Shown here in pieces: positions 49,969-64,000 of a stretch of 64,000 bases of DNA. This stretch comes from Flaccisagitta enflata (taxonomy: Eukaryota > Chaetognatha > Sagittoidea > Aphragmophora). The notes below the pieces were generated by a model. That model saw nothing but the letters and a program-made list of their open reading frames with translations, ran no database searches and was not told the origin of the DNA. The translations under genes and the position numbers were made by a program. The stretch spans positions 8,990,001 to 9,054,000 of the forward strand of contig OZ231128.1 of NCBI GenBank assembly GCA_965153355.1. The letters run 5' to 3'. The number at the start of each line of letters is the position of its first letter. Positions within the stretch are counted from its first letter, which is position 1.

Positions 49969-50072
49969 CTAACTCTTCGCGGCGAACAGCGTTTCGACCT
50001 TCGCAACGGAAATCTTGTCCTTCGATTCACTAATTATTTCTGCGAATTTCTCGATCCAAGACGGCAGGCTGG
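49969..50072 (-). CDS. Candidate terminal coding exon, unidentified
   Basis: On the minus strand, TTACCAG (acceptor) is followed by a phase-2-entry frame reading SLPSWIEKFAEIISESKD and ending in LFAAKS and TAG. The local composition is more balanced than the surroundings and the peptide is non-repetitive and helix-like. I do not recognise it and found no partner exon upstream, so it could be a retained fragment of a pseudogene. Confidence 0.4.
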
Positions 50073-50720
50073 CTGGTAATTCACTAAAGGAGAGTTTGTT
50101 AAATGAACTTTCAATCAGATCTTATTTTGGCGATTGCATAGCCAAGTTGACTTACTATCCGAGTAACCTTATCATCGTAAAGTATATGTCTCCATCCCTT
50201 GATTTCAATACAAGGAACATGAGACCTCCCGATACCTAAAAGCATATCAAATTGTAACATGAAAATACAATGGATTGAGGAAAGGAACAAAGACAATCAG
50301 ACAACTAAATAGAATTATTTACATATTATCTCCTAATAGTAGAATGGCCAAATCTGGATGACAAAGATTCAACAGAAGAAAGACGTTGCAGACGAAAGGC
50401 AGATGTTGTAGTAGTGGGGGGACTGCAGAGCTTCATAGGGGCAAATAAGAGAGATACGCCACCCATACGGCGACCAATGTCTGGTGGAACATCTCTCTCA
50501 ACAATCTGAAACGTCTGATGGACCTAAAAATGTTGAAAAAATCGCCCACATCCAGCATCTTTATCATCTATGTGTACGATCAAAATTCCCTTTGAAATTG
50601 CTGCAATTTTACCTCTTTTCACTGCAAATTGTAAAATGTTTTCTTTGCTATTCCTTGACAAATTGGTAAAAATCCTTGGGGCTGGTCTTGTTTGAAAGAT
50701 ATTAAGTAGTAGAACATCAA
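50073..50720. other. Intergenic DNA next to the candidate exon
   Basis: No repeat family or partner exon recognised. Confidence 0.4.
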
Positions 50721-50734
50721 ATAAGGATAAGTAG

Positions 50735-51215
50735 CTGATAGGGGTCCCTGTGGGGCCCTCCGGGGGTCCTCAAAGGGCCCCCAAATAACCAAAATAGCTG
50801 AAAATGGCTAAAAAATTAGGGGTTTTGGAGTTGTTTCTTCTTAAATGTTATCGGGGAGGACAATTCTATGTTAAGATGCTGTCACCTGGTTTGGAGCAAC
50901 AAAAGAAAAGGTCAGGGGCCCCTCAGGGACCCATTCAAGGGGCCCCTAGATGCTCCAAAAGGCTTAAAATGGGCAAAAATGAACAAAATTTAAGCATTCT
51001 TATCAATTTTTTGCCATTTATGACAATGAAGGGCCTAGTTATCTGTTTAGCTTCCCTCATCAGTGCAGCAGAACTAGATAAGAAGGCTGAAGACCCCTGA
51101 TGGGCCCATCCAGAGGACCTTAAGAACTCATAATAGCCAAAAATCCAAATCTTGACATCATTACACTATTCTTCTTTGATACATTGTTGGACTGCACCTA
51201 TTTACTGTTTATTGG

Positions 51216-51248
<33 letters not shown>

Positions 51249-51665
51249 AGATTGATTCATATGTCTGTGGGGCCCTCCTGGGTTCCTCAAAGGGCCCCAA
51301 AATAACCTAAACAGCTGATAATAGCCCAAAAAATGAGGTTTTTGGAGTTGTTTCTTCTCAAATGTTGTTGGGAGGGAAATTCCATGTAAAGATACTATCA
51401 TCTGGTGTGGAACATCAAAAGAAAAGGTCAGGGGCCCCTCAGGGACCCATTCAAGGGGCCCCTAGATGCTCCAAAAGGCTTAAAACGGGAAAAAATGGCC
51501 AAAATTTAAGCAGTTTTTACGATGAAGGACCTAGTTATCTATTTAGCTTCCCTCATCAGAGCGGCAGAACTAGATAAGAATAAAAGCTGAAGACCCCTGT
51601 CGAACCCATACAAACGCCTTGTGGGACCTGTGATAGCCAAAAGTGACCAAATATTGACATTTTTA
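50735..51665 (+). repeat. About 530-bp tandem duplication
   Basis: Blocks such as GGTCAGGGGCCCCTCAGGGA occur at about 50910 and 51427, with flanking TTTTGGAGTTGTTTCTTCT and CTAGTTATCT(G/A)TTTAGCTTC also duplicated. A (GATT)n tract lies at 51216-51246. Confidence 0.92.
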
Positions 51666-52229
51666 ATGTTATTCATCTTTCAAAAAGTTTTTATTCCTGA
51701 TCAATTTCCACAATATAAAGGGTTTTTCATGTGATTTCGATTACGATATGTAACAGGTGATTGATAAAAAAAATACAACTAAAAATAGCTGCATGTTGCT
51801 GTCGGTATGTTGGTAATTTGGGCCAAAAATGCTGCAAATTGAAGAGCACATTAATGGGCAATTGAGTCTTTTAGTTTTAAATTAGCAACTCTGTCAGAAG
51901 CTTTATCCATCTGTCTGTCGGTTCATTCATCACATTGACTGTCTATCCAGCCATCAGCGTATCTGTCCATCTGTCCCTCCATCCCTACAGTCATGACAGA
52001 TTTGATCATTGGAACGTAATGATAAAGTTTTAAATCTCAAATCTGCCCCTGCCAGTATTCTCATAACATGTTTAAATAGCAAATGTCAGTTGTTAAATAG
52101 TAAACTTGCTAATAGCCTTGGCAACTGTCTGTTTGTCTTTCTTTCTGTCCATCTATCTGTTCATCCATCTGTCCATTCAATCCTATGTCCATTCAACCAT
52201 CCACCCATAACATCCATTAGCATGTTACA
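51666..52229. other. Intergenic DNA
   Basis: AT-rich with scattered CATCTGTC/CCATC repeats (51905-52205), perhaps a degraded GTCY-type core; nothing else. Confidence 0.45.
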
Positions 52230-52600
52230 AAAACAAGGCCGGATACACGGCAGTCCCGTCGCGGACGGTTGGGCAGGAGCAGTAATGCGAAAACTGCTTG
52301 GAATTCAAAAATGTGACCGACCAACCGACCAACTGACCGACCAACTGACATGGCAAGGTGTAGAGTTGCGTGTCCGCAACTAACAAACAAGGCCAGATCC
52401 ACGGCTACCCCAGTTGTGTACGGGTGGGCAGGGGCCGTAATTGAGGTCACCAGATCATTTGGGCAGGAGCAGAGAGGCCAAAAACCACAAAAAAACAAAA
52501 CAAAAAAGTTAAGAGTGACCAACGGACAGACCGATGGACCGACGGACCGACCCACACACAAACAGACTGATAACGCTGGGTGTAGAGTAAAATTGCGTAG
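52230..52600 (-). mobile_element. Two adjacent HINE-like elements
   Basis: Copy at 52232-52386: AACAAGGCCGGATACACGGC to GAGTTGCGTGTCCGCAACT. Copy at 52387-52600: CAAGGCCAGATCCACGGC, GGGTGGGCAGGGGCC, GACCGACGGACCGACC, ending near GTAAAATTGCG. Confidence 0.87.
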
Positions 52601-53640
52601 GTTCAAAAAGATACATCTTTAGATCAACATCACCGTTTTCTATTATGTTCATTTGCACCCAATGCCTAACTATGCATGATTATGATAGTGAGTGTGAGGA
52701 GGCAGAGCAGCCACCCTGAGGGCCCTGAACCACCCTGAGTGACCACCTTGAACGGACAAAGTTGGGTATAGAGTTATGTGGCACGCAACTGACAAGCGAC
52801 TTAAACAGTTGCTAGCACGCATCTAGAAATTGCACTAACTTAGTGTTCCTACTCTAGAACAAGCCCAATCAGGCGATGATGCATCCAGACTGTGTCTCTG
52901 CGAGTATTGAATTAGGCGCTAAACATGTGACATATATGGTGAGACAGATTAAAAAACAGACAGACAGAGTAAAGAAGGAGGCTCTCAAAACACCTTTGTT
53001 GATCCTTTTACTTAGTGTAGGATCTCACTGTGGCAACAAATAGCCAAGAAATAGTTTTTACTCAGGTGAAACGGACTAACAGAAGGAACTGACGGATGGA
53101 CGGACCTCTTGTAGAGACATGTTCCTTATTTGATTTTTAAATCCCTTCTTTATCTAATTCTTTAGGCAACAAGGGGTTACAGAATCATTGCCAAGGGGGG
53201 GGGGGCAGGATTGGAACTTACTCTTTCAAACTGGAGGGTCACATAAATGGAAAAATGGACACAGGTAAGTTTCGTAGTAGGGAAGATTGGGTGGCTGGAC
53301 AAACTTAAGTACCAAAAAACACTTTACTTTTCCATAGCACAAGCAATGTCAATATATATCAAAACAGGGTTACAGTAGCGAGATTAAAATATAAGTATGC
53401 GCAGTAAATTGGGCATGATAACAATCAAAGCGCAAGGTGATCAAGGTGGCACACACCACTAAATCCCACTCTGATGAGAAATAAGCCCCTAACGTTACTT
53501 TCTCCCACAAGTCACTTATAGACAGCAAACGAAATATTCTTTTCATACTTTTTTTATAGAGTCGCGAAACTGAAAATGAAATCACTCAGGAAATCATATC
53601 CTCAATCTTGCTTTTCAGTAGCATTATATTTGTTATATTT
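52601..53640. other. Intergenic DNA
   Basis: Weak HINE-like 3' ends near 52760-52830 (GAGTTATGTGGCACGCAACT; CTAGCACGCATCTAGAAAT). No gene supported. Confidence 0.45.
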
Positions 53641-53715
53641 TTAGTTGCGGAAACGCAACACTTTGATAGGCATTTTCCATCTGTTTGTCTGTCTGTCTGT
53701 CCGTCATTTGGCTGT
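53640..53715 (+). mobile_element. HINE-like element, 5' part
   Basis: TTTTTAGTTGCGGAAACGCAAC hairpin followed by (TCTG)n/GTCC. Confidence 0.75.
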
Positions 53716-53867
53716 CCATGATACTTACCTAGGATTGTTTGTGTGTGTCATCTGTTAAAGGAAATGTAACCCTAGCTTGAATGTTCAAGATAAATGTAAG
53801 GGTGCTGCACAGGTAAAATATCCCAGACCGCTTGCCTTATGCTTCCCTGCGTCACCCTGTAGCAAGG

Positions 53868-55105
53868 GAACAAGGCTGGATACACGGCTGCTAAGTAGTT
53901 GCTTGTGAGTGGGCAGGGGTAGTACACTGCGAACCATAAAAAAGGTTACAGCTGTTCTCAAAGATATTTCTGATAAAAAAAATGATTTATCAATTTTTTT
54001 TGTGAGAAATGGAAAGAGTGTCATTAAATGAGGCGAATGTCACAAATCCCATGAGTTTTCATCAATTACTTTAGATTTTATGATAAAAAGAAGATAATGG
54101 TTCCAGGATCTATGTCTGAACTGTAAATTCTTCAAAAAATATAAAAAAGGGACCTTTTATATTTGATTTTTGTCATTTGCACTGCAAGAAATCAATTGAA
54201 ATCATAGATCATTTGAAAGATATTTAAAAGAGCTTTCATTTGCCGCCAATCTCGCATTTCTAGCTCAATTTGTTCAGACGCAGTAAAAAAAAGACTGAAG
54301 AGTATTCATTTTCAAGTTTGAAAAGGTGCATCACGAAAATGTACCCATTTAACTTCAAACCAATGTCATTTCCAAACGAGTAAAGCTAGGAGGCTGGGAT
54401 TGGTCTAGAATGAAAGATCTTTCGAAGCTCTTTCAAACGGTCACTGATTTTGTTTATTTTTTTTTATTCAAACATGGATATATTAAGAGGAAAAACAGAT
54501 CAATAATTTTTCAAATTTAAGTGATGAAAAAATTCTTTCTTTTGTCATTCATAAAGGGTTCAAATCAAGTAAAAACCTATCAAAATCAATGACATTGAGA
54601 AAGCCCTTCAAAAAATCTGTCATTTGAGCCGTTTCTGGGGTTATTAGCTCGATTGGTTTACAAATTACAATAGTTTTTGTAGAATTTATTCTTTAAAAAC
54701 TAAAACAGAAAATCTGTTGTTTTCCCACGTAGGTTTTGATACATTTGTCTTCATTTTAACATAAAATCCAAACTAATTGATCAAATTGGATGGGACTGGC
54801 GGCAAATTGTTCATATTTTGAAGCTCTTTAAAATGCTCATGAATAATAATAAGATTGTTTGAATTTAAACAATGTAAAACTATACTAAAAGTTGTAACCT
54901 TTTTTATGAGTCGCACTGTAATGCAGGTGGGCAGGGGTAGTATGAGAGTGGGTGGGAGCTGTTTTGTGGCAGGGCAGGCGCAGTAATGCTCAGAAATTGC
55001 AAGTCTGGTCAATTTTCTGTCATCTTAATTTTCACATTCCAGAAACACAGACCAACCTTCCAAGGGACACACCCTCCTATTGAGTCGCTTAGCAAGCTAC
55101 TAAAA
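53868..55105 (-). mobile_element. HINE-like element split by a MITE
   Basis: The head AACAAGGCTGGATACACGGC lies at 53868-53922 and the rest (GCAGGTGGGCAGGGGTAGTA ... GAGTCGCTTAGCAAGCTACT) at 54921-55105, interrupted by the MITE at 53925-54918. Confidence 0.8.
53925..54918. mobile_element. MITE with CACTGCGAACCATAAAAAAG ends
   Basis: TA at 53923-53924 and 54919-54920. Ends CACTGCGAACCATAAAAAAG and, inverted, CAGTGCGACTCATAAAAAAG. No transposase frame. Confidence 0.9.
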
Positions 55106-57030
55106 GTATCCCAAGCAGCGTTCTTGCTGCGGCTTGCTGCATAGGATAATATCTTAAGAAGACAATCAACAAATTAAAACTGGCTTTAATCAGAAGATCA
55201 TATTGTCCAAATTGTGTTTTCAAAAATATTTTTAACCAAATTTTCAAAAGCGATAAAAGCTAGTTGGAATGGTAAAATATATCAAGGAGCTTGCTTACTG
55301 GTTGCAACTTGCTGCAGCTTTCTGCACCCTTACTGCAGCTTGCTGCAGATTGCTGCAAAGGTGAAATATACCAGATGCAGCAGACAAATATTTACAAAGT
55401 TCATACTGAGAGCATTCAGGAAATCTCGTCCACCAAATTGTGGTCTCAACCGCCTTTTTGATCAAATTTTCAAAGTCTGTAGTACATTGCTGCAAATGTA
55501 AGGAAGCCGTAGAAGCTTATTTTCATGCTGCAGATTGCTGAACAAAAATTATCTAAGCAAGTGTCAATTTACAAAATGAAAACTGCAATCACTCAAGAAA
55601 TCATTACCTTCAAAATATGTTTTCCATTGTTATTCTGTAATCTCAAATACTAGGAACTTGCCACAATAAGTCCCCCAAAGTGCAGCAACATGCAGCAACC
55701 ACTGTTTTCTTTTTTGTTTCACTCTCTTTTGCACTGTTTTTTGCACACATCTATATCAATCAGCATTACCAACCATCTTATATTGTTGTGACCAAAGCAT
55801 TTATCATGTTAGATGACACTCAAAGGATCAAAAAAGATGATAAATGCGAGTTTTGGCCAGAAATTCTTAGGTCTTGTATAGATGACATACATAGTGGAGG
55901 TGGGCGATTTTTTCAGCAACTTGGGGCACAGGAAATGATGCAGATCGTTCAAGATGTTACTACTACAGACTTTAGTCGCCGTATGGGAAAAAAATTGGTT
56001 CTCTCCTCTCCCTAGTTGTAGAGTCATGAATTTCTAGAGAGGATTAAAAATAATTAGGAATTTGGCCTAAAGGACGCAACTGACTATGTTTAATAGTCAG
56101 AGAGTGATCCCATACAAATGACAAATCAGGACCAATCTTCGAAGTGGAGTTATATTTAGTCTCGATCAGTTAAATCTGTTGTATTTTATTTCAGTGTCCA
56201 TACAAATCTAGCACTTACGGAACCTGCCGTGATAAAAACTGTCTGAATGAGTTGTCTTAATGAAAGAGAATTGTGGTAAATGAAGACTTCCGCGGCATGA
56301 GCCATTTGGGTGCTTCACATAGCAAAAGTTGCTTATTTCTTTTCATCCTTTTTACCTAATGCGGAGTGGGCAATTTTAGGACCCTTACCATTTTTGTTTT
56401 ATCGAAAATTGTTCATCTTCCGTTTTTTAGAAAATTGTTTTTGAGAGCCTAATTTGTATATTGCAGTGGGATAAAAAAGTATGCTGATCTTCTCTGAATT
56501 AACTTTTATAAACTTCTGCTCTTTAGAGAATTGTTAACCTGCTTTTTCACAAGCTCTTACGTAACTTATGCTCTGATATTTTGATTTATTTTCACAAAAA
56601 TCATGGTTTTCTAAAACTAACAATTGTTCCTTTTGTAACAAGACTACACAGGATTTTGCTGAATTCTGGGAAATCTGAGTAAACTTTAAGGCTAAAACAA
56701 AAACGGAAGATGAAGGAATTTTGAGAAAAGGAAAACGGTCATCTTCATGATTTTTTTCACTCCATAATGGGTTAGCGGGACGAGAAGAAAATCAAATTTT
56801 TTGCTATGCGAAGCACGCAAATGAGCCATGCAGTTATCCTATTTCTTTGATACACTACATAACCTAGAGCAGTGCCGAACATTTGTAATTTAAAAGGCGC
56901 TTCTTGACTTCAAATTTGAAATTGTCAAATCGGTTCTCTCATAAAATCTACGCCCTTTTGCCCTCGATTTTGGATTTCTTTCCGTAATGATAACACGGAT
57001 CTACATCTGGTTACTATTTGAATTAGCAAG
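55106..57030. other. Intergenic DNA with TGCTGCA-rich stretch
   Basis: Many TGCTGCA(G/A) motifs at 55110-55700, including GCTTGCTGCAGATTGCTGCA. The doubtful ORF at 55680-56015 overlaps. Otherwise AT-rich. Confidence 0.5.
55680..56015 (+). other. Doubtful 111-codon open frame
   Basis: The second half is non-repetitive and rich in mixed residues (DKCEFWPEILRSCIDDIHSG, then GGRFFQQLGAQEMM), unlike most chance frames here. The first half overlaps TGCTGCA-rich DNA and a hydrophobic stretch. No splice structure or recognised family is evident. Confidence 0.2.
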
Positions 57031-57994
57031 TGATCAGTGGGTGGCATGCCACATATGGAAAACTTTTCGTAGACGAAAACTTTTTGTGGACAAAAATATT
57101 TTGTCATTAAAAGTCTTCTGTCGAGACTTTTTACCATCGGTAAACTGCAAATCTTGGTGCAGCTTCTCTCCCGCCTAAGTTTGTTTTTATGTTTCCTTGG
57201 TAACATGACGCATCATCTCGGCGTTACAGTATGTATACAGTGACTGTTGCAGGACCGTCTATGTGACAACGCACTTAGCGACTGTAAAAAGCTATGTCTA
57301 TAGGACGGCGTCCCTCCGAAGCCAACAATTGTGTTTCAAAGAAGGTAAAACGGAAAAAATAAATAGATGCAAATGCAAAAACAAATCAATAAAAGTGATT
57401 GAGGTGGGTCAGATATCATATTCAAAAGAAATTGATTACGGGGAGAACTATGTTTTTCAAAATGCAAAATTTCCTTTTTTGCGGTTTTCTAAGAATTTCA
57501 ACCTCAGAAAATAGAAAAAATTGTAAGTAGAAATTCACTAAAAATCATCATTTTCCTCGTTAATCTCATGTGAATTGCATAGTTCAAATTACATTTAAGG
57601 TCAGAATATGATAAATTTGTATGCACCGAGTATCTTTAGAGACAATTTGTCCATTAAAAGCATTCCAGCTTCATTATTGTCCTGATAATGATGCAAAAAG
57701 TGTGGTGAAACACTCAGTTTTCCTTCAAAAATTTGCCGTCATAGGAAGATTGGTATCGCAAGATTTTGGAAGACGCGAGATTGGCTTAAATGCTAATTAC
57801 AGAGTGTTACGGCCACATTACAGCCCCGCCTACTCCCATACAGCCCCTATTCACCCGTATTACTGCCCCTACCCATTCACCAGCGACTACTAATAGGCCG
57901 TCTCTCTTGCCCTGTTAAAATTCAATTCACGGTCATTAGTGATATTTAAGTCAGTACTTCTCTAATTTTCCTCAATCTCTACTCTAACTCTCTA

Positions 57995-59756
57995 CCCTGC
58001 AATCAAAAGCAAGTGATACCAGCAAAACCTTTATGGTGGCTAAAGTATTCATTTTGAGAAATTCGGACTGGTTCTGTCTGAAAGCATATAACCTACCATT
58101 TATTCATGCAAAATTTCAAAGCACTGGCTTTAGCGGTTTAGCTTCCACCTAATTTTGAAATTTGATAAAAATTCTAGAATTTTTGCCCAAAAATCGCGTT
58201 TTTAAGCAAGTTTACTTAATATTTTGATGTAATTTTCCCACAGATTGACTAGAAACCATCAGATTGTTCATAATCTGGAGGAAATTGACCCTTCTTTTGC
58301 ATGATTTTTGATTTTTTGCTGTGTCTCTGGAGATTTAGGTCGTCAATGACCAGTGAGGTGACACAAAACCTGCTCAACCAGAAAAAATCTGAGGAAAAAA
58401 TCAAAATTGTCAAATAAATTTCAGTGTCTTGACAATTTTTTTTAGAATTGTATAAGCTGAGACTAATAAAGGGTGTTTCACGCGTTTTGAGGTTTAAAGA
58501 ATCGACATAGTTTTTCTCCTAGAAAAGTTATTCCAATTTTGAAAAAAAGGTCTGAATAGATCTTGAAGTGCAGTTTTTTTATGTCACCAATTTTTTATAT
58601 CTGCGCTTTTAAATATGCCCACTATGTAAGTTTGAAGAATACAACCATATCCAGCATACATCTTTAATCCGGATAACCATGGCAAAAAAAAAAGGAAATT
58701 ACTTGTTTGTTAGCGTTTCACATCCAAGCAATAAGAAAAACATAGCATAAACCATGACCATCTTGAACCTCTTTGAAAGATCTTTCCAATGAGACCTTGC
58801 TGGTTGTCATATCTCTATCCGTTTAGAAATGGCAGAAGAATGAAGACAGGTGGTCAAGAATTTGGAAAGTCAGTAACACCTGATTTTCATGGGCTATCTT
58901 TATTGTAACATAGAAATAGAATAAATTGAGTTGGAAATTTGTTCTTGGCTCCATTTTATAGAAAATTCATGGCTCTTTAATTTGCTCATGGATATCGAGT
59001 AGCTAAGACAATCCTGAGTTCGTAATAACAAAAACGAAAAGAGTAAAAGTTCTCAATGAAAAAAAAATTGAAAGGAGCATTTTTTTCAATTTGTGATTTT
59101 TTTCTTTAATCTTTTGCCATTTCTAAATGAATGAAGCTACAATGTCCTGCAACGTCGCGTTTTAAAGATTTTTTGCGGAGCTTATAAACAGTCATGGATT
59201 TTTTGTAGTTCAGGCCAATAGTTGACCAGAAACTAGTAAAAGAAGTTGTCCATTTTTTTCTTTACCATGGTTAGTTAACTGGATAATGTTGTTTACTTTA
59301 AACTCCCGTAGCTCCCAAGCTGAAAGACGCAAATACAAAAAATTGGTGACATAAAAAAACTGCACTTCAAGATTTATTCAGACCTTTTTTTCAGAATTGG
59401 AATAGCCTTTCTAGGAGAAAAGCTATGTCGATTCTTTAAACCTCAAAACGCGTGAAACACCCTGTATCTAACTTTTAAGACCAATCTGGCCATTTTTGAT
59501 TGATTTGTGAAGATATGATATTCATTTAAAGCTACCCAGGTCAGTTTGTCAATATTTTCAAAAACCTTACATGAGGTAATTCAAACTTTTACTCAAAACC
59601 ACGTGGAAGCTAAACCACTAGAGCCACTGCTATGAAATTTTGAATGAATAAATGGTAGATTATATGCTGTCAGACAAAACCAATCCAAATTTCTAAAAGT
59701 GAATACTTAAGGCACAATAAAGGTTTTTCTGGTATCAGTTGCTTTTGATTACAGGG
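57995..59756. mobile_element. Inverted-repeat element interrupted by a MITE
   Basis: The left end (CAATCAAAAGCAAGTGATAC) and right end (read in reverse, TAATCAAAAGCAACTGATAC) are inverted repeats. The arms continue inward through matching sequence (CCTTTAT..., then the segment near 58060 against that near 59650). The MITE at 58469-59464 separates the arms. No coding frame is seen. Confidence 0.75.
58469..59464. mobile_element. Same MITE family, copy 2
   Basis: The 996-bp element is flanked by TA at 58467-58468 and 59465-59466 and aligns end to end with the copy in the zinc-finger ORF, with scattered substitutions. It is itself inserted inside another inverted-repeat element spanning about 57995-59756. 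Confidence 0.93.
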
Positions 59757-59924
59757 TTCACCATATTTTTTGATTGACATAAGTAATGATTAGATTTAGA
59801 TCAAGAATGCTCCAAGAATAATTGTCTCGAGGCGACTGAAATCTTTTGTGGACAAAAAGTTTTCGTCTACAAAAAGTTTTCTATATGTGACATACCATCC
59901 ACTGTGATAGTCACCATATAAGAC

Positions 59925-62948
<3,024 letters not shown>

Positions 62949-62987
62949 GTAGATGACTACAACAGGGTTGAGCGAATAGCTCAGGCA

Positions 62988-63012
62988 CATCATCATCATC
63001 ATCATCATCATT

Positions 63013-63066
<54 letters not shown>

Positions 63067-63098
63067 GTCATTGTCATCATCATCATCATCATCGTCAA

Positions 63099-63185
<87 letters not shown>

Positions 63186-63193
63186 CGTCATTG

Positions 63194-63244
<51 letters not shown>

Positions 63245-63264
63245 CCATCACCATCACCATCATT

Positions 63265-63335
<71 letters not shown>

Positions 63336-63342
63336 GCGAGTG

Positions 63343-63432
<90 letters not shown>
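62988..63432 (+). repeat. (ATC)n then (GT)n
   Basis: ATC repeats 62988-63335 and GT repeats 63347-63431, just after the NTPase exon 2 donor. Confidence 0.97.
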
Positions 63433-63446
63433 CCTCGTTCTAATTC

Positions 63447-63590
63447 TTAGTCGCGGACACAAGACTCTACTCCTTGCCGTGTCGGTTGGCAGGTCGATAG
63501 GTCGGTCGGTGTGTCACATTTTTGAATTTCAAGTGGTTTTCGCATTACTGCTCCTGCCCAACCGTCCGCGACTGGATTGCCGTGTATCCA
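63447..63590 (+). mobile_element. HINE-like element
   Basis: TTAGTCGCGGACACAAGACT start, (GGTC)n, CACTGCTCCTGCCC-type block (TTACTGCTCCTGCCCAACCG), GCCGTGTATCC end; the GGCCTTGTT tail is missing. Confidence 0.8.
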
Positions 63591-63676
63591 TCATTGAGAT
63601 AGTCTCGAGTATCGATTAGAAAAGCAAGATGGTCGAGCATGCCTTCCCTGACACCTTGTGAACGCTCAGCCAGTTG

Positions 63677-63703
63677 TGGTTGTTGTTGTTGTTGTTTTTG
63701 TAG

Positions 63704-63779
<76 letters not shown>

Positions 63780-63802
63780 GGTTGTTGTTGTTGTTGTTGT
63801 TG
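63677..63802 (+). repeat. (GTT)n microsatellite
   Basis: Trinucleotide tract; the remaining 200 bases to the window end are AT-rich with nothing recognised. Confidence 0.97.
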
Positions 63803-64000
63803 TATTTTTATAGTAGTTATCAATCAAAATCATCATTAATTTCACACAAAATCATCAAAATATTCTGTATCATCTTAGTTATCACAAGCAACCTCATTGA
63901 TAAGTGATCAATTGCGGATCATCATTGTGACAATGTCAAATGTGCAGCTGATTAAATTCCCAAGATTTCAATTGACGACAGAAAATTGAACATTATACGC

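Larger units (their letters stand above)
57032..59905. repeat. Distant inverted repeat flanking a nested transposon block
   Basis: About 60 bases at 57032-57095 (CACATATGGAAAACTTTTCG) recur inverted at 59845-59905 (matching, reversed, CACATATAGAAAACTTTTTG). The right copy ends about 20 bases before the start codon of the P-loop NTPase. Confidence 0.75.

Noticed and set aside
57621-57893. 90-codon frame ending in a Pro/Tyr/His-rich stretch
   Set aside because: Its end runs through a CCCC-rich segment resembling the HINE-like block; no family resemblance and no splice support.

Overview
This is a stretch of nuclear genome from an animal, most likely an invertebrate; I cannot name the phylum. 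The evidence is spliced genes of clearly animal type: an extracellular laminin-G/EGF protein, the clathrin-adaptor subunit AP-2 sigma and a large C2H2 zinc-finger protein. Introns have GT/AG borders and matching phases, and there are no bacterial operon features. The DNA is AT-rich and saturated with microsatellites (CA, GA, AAC, ATC, TCTG, ATTC and others) and with small non-autonomous transposons, many nested inside one another.

Layout. Positions 1-36691 (+) hold the 3' part of a laminin-G/EGF gene. I reconstruct 12 exons with consistent phases; joined, they give one open frame of 1028 codons plus stop, organised LamG(end)-EGF-LamG-EGF-LamG, as in the C-terminal halves of agrin, perlecan and pikachurin. 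Its 20.7-kb intron (9794-30505) contains two other genes. A complete two-exon AP-2 sigma gene (AP2S1, 142 codons) lies on the minus strand at 12379-14389. A plus-strand C2H2 zinc-finger gene at 22447-26656 is interrupted by a 995-bp TA-flanked MITE. At 59925-62948 (+) are two exons of a P-loop NTPase resembling superfamily-1 helicases, continuing beyond the window; its Walker A motif is split by a microsatellite-filled intron. An isolated terminal exon candidate lies at 49969-50072 (-). The rest, mainly 37-59 kb, is repeat-rich intergenic DNA.

The most unusual signal is that exon edges have been amplified into tandem repeats at four places: a LamG splice donor (57-bp unit, 11 extra complete copies, nearly all carrying a donor-like GT junction), the acceptor of the same intron (about 100-bp unit), the AP2S1 stop-codon end (about 95-bp unit, nine extra copies), and the 5' edge of an EGF exon (about 750-bp duplication). 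Also notable are low-complexity inserts of well over 100 residues inside a LamG fold, an interspersed element whose terminal hairpin shows compensatory base changes between copies (it resembles Helentron-associated HINE elements with a GTCY-type microsatellite core), a MITE whose in-silico removal restores the zinc-finger frame exactly, and a 3.9-kb palindromic element with several layers of nested insertions.
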